Shown here: positions 52,361 to 54,888 of the stretch, piece by piece
How positions within the stretch are numbered: the stretch's first letter is position 1
How the letters are laid out: every line of letters starts with the position of its first letter
Assembly (NCBI GenBank): GCA_902780495.1
Contig: CACZFM010000014.1
Location: 1-54,888, forward strand
Reading direction: 5' to 3'
Length of the DNA stretch: 54,888 nucleotides
From: an uncultured Bacteroidales bacterium
GTDB lineage: Bacteria; Bacteroidota; Bacteroidia; Bacteroidales; Paludibacteraceae
Position numbers and translations under genes: made by a program
The notes under the pieces: generated by a model
The model's database searches: none
Told to the model about the DNA's origin: nothing
The model's input: only the letters and a program-made list of their open reading frames with translations

Positions 52361-54388
52361 ATGAATCGCTCTTTTTTACATCAACCCACCTTGCGTTTCC
52401 GCCGCTTCACCCGAAAGGCTTACGCGGCCTTCTGTTCCATCCATCGGCATGTCACTATTGGACGCGTCTCGCGTGCCATCTGCGACCGCGAACTGCTGAA
52501 GTCGGGTGGGGCACTCGTTTGCTGCCTGTTGATGGGCGCAGGAGGCATTGCTTTGGCGGATGATACATCGGATGTCTTGACCGGTAATGCACTGCCGGAT
52601 TCCCTCTCCCTGACGCTTCAGGAAGTACAAGTTGTTTCGCAGCAGACCGAGGTGCACCGGCAGGCCTGTCGGCTGGTCTCGCGTTTTTCCATCAAAGATA
52701 TGCAGGCTGTGCCTGCGCTTACGGTTTCCGACTACCTTGCGTATGTGCCGGGGCTGGATGTGCGCTCACGCGGTGCCAACGGTTCCCAGACAGATATCTC
52801 CATGCGGGGAGGTACGTTCGACCAAGTGCAACTCCTCATCAATGGCATCAGCCTCAGCGATGCACAGACAGGTCACTACCAGTTCAATCTTCCTCTCTCT
52901 TCCGGTCTTATCGAACGTATTGAGCTTTTGCAAGGCGGCAGTGTGGGCTTGAGCGGAGCGTTCTCCGGCGCGGTGAATATCATCACCCGCCAAACTGACT
53001 CTATGCAGCACACAATCCGTTTCACGGCTGGCTATAACCAACTCCTTTCGCCCGAATGGGCAGGGATGTGGCGGACAGGTGACTGGCGCTTGGCGGCTTC
53101 GGCTTCTTACACGCGCAGCGAAGGGTATTACGCACCCGCTCCTTCCGACAAAGAGAAAACGGCACTTGACAACAGCGGGCATCAGTCCGCCAATCTCTAT
53201 TTCCATGCCGCTTACCGTGGATTGGAACTGCAGGCGGGTGCGCAGTATAAGGATGCCGGACTGGGCATGGGCTACGGATTTGGCTCACAGGACCAGTTCG
53301 ATGCCACCCGCACGGGCTTTCTCTCTGCCACTTACCGACACACCTGGAACCGCTTCTCGATGGATGCCAAGGCGGCTCTGCGGGTCAATCACGACCGCTA
53401 CGAGTGGCATCGGGGCACGGTCAGCAACCGCCATCTCACCCATAACGCCACTTTGGCGGCGGCGGGGCATTATATCTCATCCCTCGGAACAACCACACTG
53501 GGAATCGAATGCCGCAACGAAAATCTGCGTTCCACCAATCTACGGGACACGAATCGAATCAATATCCATTACTATGCAGAGCAGACTTTCCACCGCGCCG
53601 GATGGTCGCTTTCGCTGGGACTGGCGGGCAATTACAACACCTTCTTTGGGCATAACATATCCGGCAACGCCGATATCCGTTATCGCTTCCGCCGCGGAGG
53701 AGCCCTCTTCGTACATGCCGACCGTGCGGTGCGAATGCCCACATTTACAGATCTTTACTACAATGCCGGTAATCAGCTCGGCAATCCTGACCTGAAGGCA
53801 GAAAAGGCGTGGACCCTCTCTCTTGGCGGTGATTATCGGCATTCGTGGCAGCAGGCGGGCACGCTGTCGCTCATGGCAGATACATGGTTCAGATGGGGAA
53901 AGGATATCATCGACTGGGTCTATGTCCCTGATGACACCAAACGACCGTACCATGCGGCCAATCAGCAGAGAGTCAATTCATTAGGGTTCGAGTTCAACGC
54001 CACGTACTCTCTCAATCGGTGGCTGCGGACGATACGGGTGGACTATGGCTTTACGCATCTCTTCCTCAATTTGCAAGAGGCGCAGTCGCGATACCTTGAC
54101 TATCTCAGCCACAAACTGATTGTACGGCTGGAGCATGGCATCTACCGCGGTCTCGGAGCCTCTTGGATTGTGCGTTACGAGCAGCGCGAGGGGCAGTATA
54201 ACGATGCAGACGGGCAAGTCTGCAACTATCGCCCTGTCGTCTTGTTGGATGGCGAAATCTATTGGCAGTTCTCACTTGTTCGGCTCGCACTCGCAGCCTC
54301 TAATCTCACCAATACCCGTTATTACTCCTACGGCGGCACCCTGCAACCCGGCATTTGGCCGCGTTGCTCCATCCAAGTCACATTCTAG
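52361..54388 (+). CDS. TonB-dependent receptor with extended signal sequence
   Basis: 675 residues from the ATG at 52361 (an in-frame ATG at 52262 lies inside the MerR gene). A ~48-residue basic leader (RRFTRKAYAAFCSIHRHVTI and RVSRAICDRELLKSGG) precedes the hydrophobic signal core (ALVCCLLMGAGGIALA, ~51-66). Plug domain with SDYLAYVPGLDVRSRG, DISMRGGTFDQVQLLING and ERIELLQGGS; barrel ends in a typical C-terminal Phe strand (CSIQVTF). Short for a TonB receptor, nearest in size to BtuB/siderophore types. Substrate unknown. Confidence 0.92.
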   Translation: MNRSFLHQPTLRFRRFTRKAYAAFCSIHRHVTIGRVSRAICDRELLKSGGALVCCLLMGAGGIALADDTSDVLTGNALPDSLSLTLQEVQVVSQQTEVHRQACRLVSRFSIKDMQAVPALTVSDYLAYVPGLDVRSRGANGSQTDISMRGGTFDQVQLLINGISLSDAQTGHYQFNLPLSSGLIERIELLQGGSVGLSGAFSGAVNIITRQTDSMQHTIRFTAGYNQLLSPEWAGMWRTGDWRLAASASYTRSEGYYAPAPSDKEKTALDNSGHQSANLYFHAAYRGLELQAGAQYKDAGLGMGYGFGSQDQFDATRTGFLSATYRHTWNRFSMDAKAALRVNHDRYEWHRGTVSNRHLTHNATLAAAGHYISSLGTTTLGIECRNENLRSTNLRDTNRINIHYYAEQTFHRAGWSLSLGLAGNYNTFFGHNISGNADIRYRFRRGGALFVHADRAVRMPTFTDLYYNAGNQLGNPDLKAEKAWTLSLGGDYRHSWQQAGTLSLMADTWFRWGKDIIDWVYVPDDTKRPYHAANQQRVNSLGFEFNATYSLNRWLRTIRVDYGFTHLFLNLQEAQSRYLDYLSHKLIVRLEHGIYRGLGASWIVRYEQREGQYNDADGQVCNYRPVVLLDGEIYWQFSLVRLALAASNLTNTRYYSYGGTLQPGIWPRCSIQVTF

Positions 54389-54472
54389 TATCATCCGACT
54401 TGCGTTCGGACTCCTTTGGGATGTTTTTCTTTTAGATATCCCTTCATTTCCAGTCAATTCTCAGGTTAAACA

Positions 54473-54571
54473 CGATAGATACACGATAGATACACGATAG
54501 ATACACGATAGATATACGATAGATACACGATAGATATACGTTAGATATACGATAGATATACGTTAGATAAT
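54473..54571 (-). repeat. Nine-unit 11-bp array, inverted relative of 21865-22007
   Basis: Units CGATAGATACA, CGATAGATATA and CGTTAGATATA are the exact reverse complements of types C, A and B at 21865. In plus-strand order: C C C A C A B A B, the last unit ending in AAT instead of ATA. Confidence 0.95.
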
Positions 54572-54605
54572 AGGGACGCTATCGGGCCGTTACCGGGTCG
54601 CAAGG
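54572..54605 (+). repeat. Drifted 11-bp run with GGG phase
   Basis: GGG triplets at 54573, 54584 and 54595 are spaced exactly 11 bases in a CG-richer context, directly continuing the phase of the array before it. Shorter and less certain than the main arrays. Confidence 0.45.
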
Positions 54606-54732
54606 CAAGAAAAATATAATCTTTCCTCGTTCGACCTATTCAGACCGACTCAGACCCAGTCTACCTAGAACACTAGTCTTACTATCCGAACTATAAATCT
54701 CCACAAAAAGTCAGATTTTTTGCCCCAAACAT

Positions 54733-54763
54733 TTGGTTATGTCAAAAAAAAGCAGTACCTTTG
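54733..54763 (+). promoter_or_regulatory. Promoter of the restriction-modification gene
   Basis: TTG at 54733-54735, 20-base spacer ending GCAG, TACCTTTG at 54756-54763. Predicted start near 54770. Confidence 0.8.
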
Positions 54764-54806
54764 CCCCCTAAAAATTTTAACCCCGAATGTTGTAATTTTT
54801 CACACT

Positions 54807-54888
54807 ATGAACATAAAAGAATATATCACCACCGTCAATCAAAAGTACCGTGCAGGGAATGCAACGGAACATACCTATAGGGGTGCAT
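54807..54888 (+). CDS. Probable type IIG restriction-modification methyltransferase, N-terminus only
   Basis: 27 residues before the window ends. MNIKEYITTVNQKYRAGNAT followed by EHTYRGA resembles the opening of Eco57I/type ISP-like N6-adenine methyltransferase-nuclease fusions, where a Y(x)TGNATEH-like stretch begins the protein. The assignment rests only on this short start and is inference. It has its own promoter and would be the first gene after the arrays. Confidence 0.55.
   Translation, partial: MNIKEYITTVNQKYRAGNATEHTYRGA

Larger units (their letters stand above)
54389..54806 (+). other. Gene-free stretch of arrays and a promoter
   Basis: 418 bases without a gene. It contains the nine-unit array (54473-54571), a drifted 11-bp run, a roughly 10-bp period run GACCTATTCA/GACCGACTCA/GACCCAGTCT (about 54637-54666), and the promoter at 54733. 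No hairpin terminator for the TonB-receptor gene was recognised. Confidence 0.6.

Overview
The window reads as a chromosomal segment of a Bacteroidota bacterium, most likely order Bacteroidales. Supporting this are promoters of the TTG-N19/20-TAnnTTTG type rather than -35/-10 boxes, a secreted protein with a C-terminal type IX secretion sorting domain, gliding-associated GldB and GldG, a RnfBCDGEA operon whose RnfB carries many ferredoxin motifs, a TonB-dependent receptor with an extended signal sequence, a DUF5683 gene beside parAB, and a eukaryote-like glycogen branching enzyme. Genus cannot be fixed from the sequence alone. No tRNA, rRNA, CRISPR array or insertion sequence was recognised.

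Layout. 1-324: 3' end of an HNH-domain gene (defence-like). 690-2810: small operon of an outer-membrane beta-barrel and two lipoproteins. 2850-5609 (minus): proC-proB-proA, the whole glutamate-to-proline pathway, divergent from 5767-11144 (plus): CCA-adding enzyme, cysS, yraN and mnmG. 11151-11745: a hairpin, a perfect 16-bp parS site and apt. 12062-13384: T9SS cargo protein. 13640-21850: uvrC, tsaE, DUF3316-like protein, S41 peptidase, lolD, gldB, sufS and an EEP-family hydrolase, an eight-gene run behind one promoter. 22053-27612 (minus): a YhcH/glgB/nagB/D-Ala-D-Ala dipeptidase/membrane-protein operon plus a separately promoted envelope protein. 27931-31003 (minus): ftsK and lolA. 31221-54388 (plus): about 23 kb of closely packed co-directional genes: rseC-rnfBCDGEA, a TolC/HlyD/two-permease exporter, nrnA, a parvulin, gldG, a LysM/type-1 periplasmic-binding fusion, a beta-barrel, parA-parB, DUF5683, a LysM lytic transglycosylase, a MerR regulator and a TonB receptor. 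54807-end: start of a probable type IIG restriction-modification enzyme.

How it works together. Much of the content serves envelope building (LolA, LolD, RseC, parvulin, transglycosylase, D-Ala-D-Ala dipeptidase, NagB) and chromosome segregation (ParA, ParB, a parS site, FtsK), with proline synthesis, tRNA maturation/modification and Rnf energy conservation alongside. The ends carry accessory defence-type genes.

The most unusual signal is non-coding. Nearly every larger intergenic gap holds a short tandem array, and almost all of these arrays have a period of 11 bp although their unit sequences differ. Two of them, 32 kb apart, use the same 11-mer and the same two variants in inverted orientation. 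This looks like a lineage-specific intergenic minisatellite system with a fixed one-helical-turn period.
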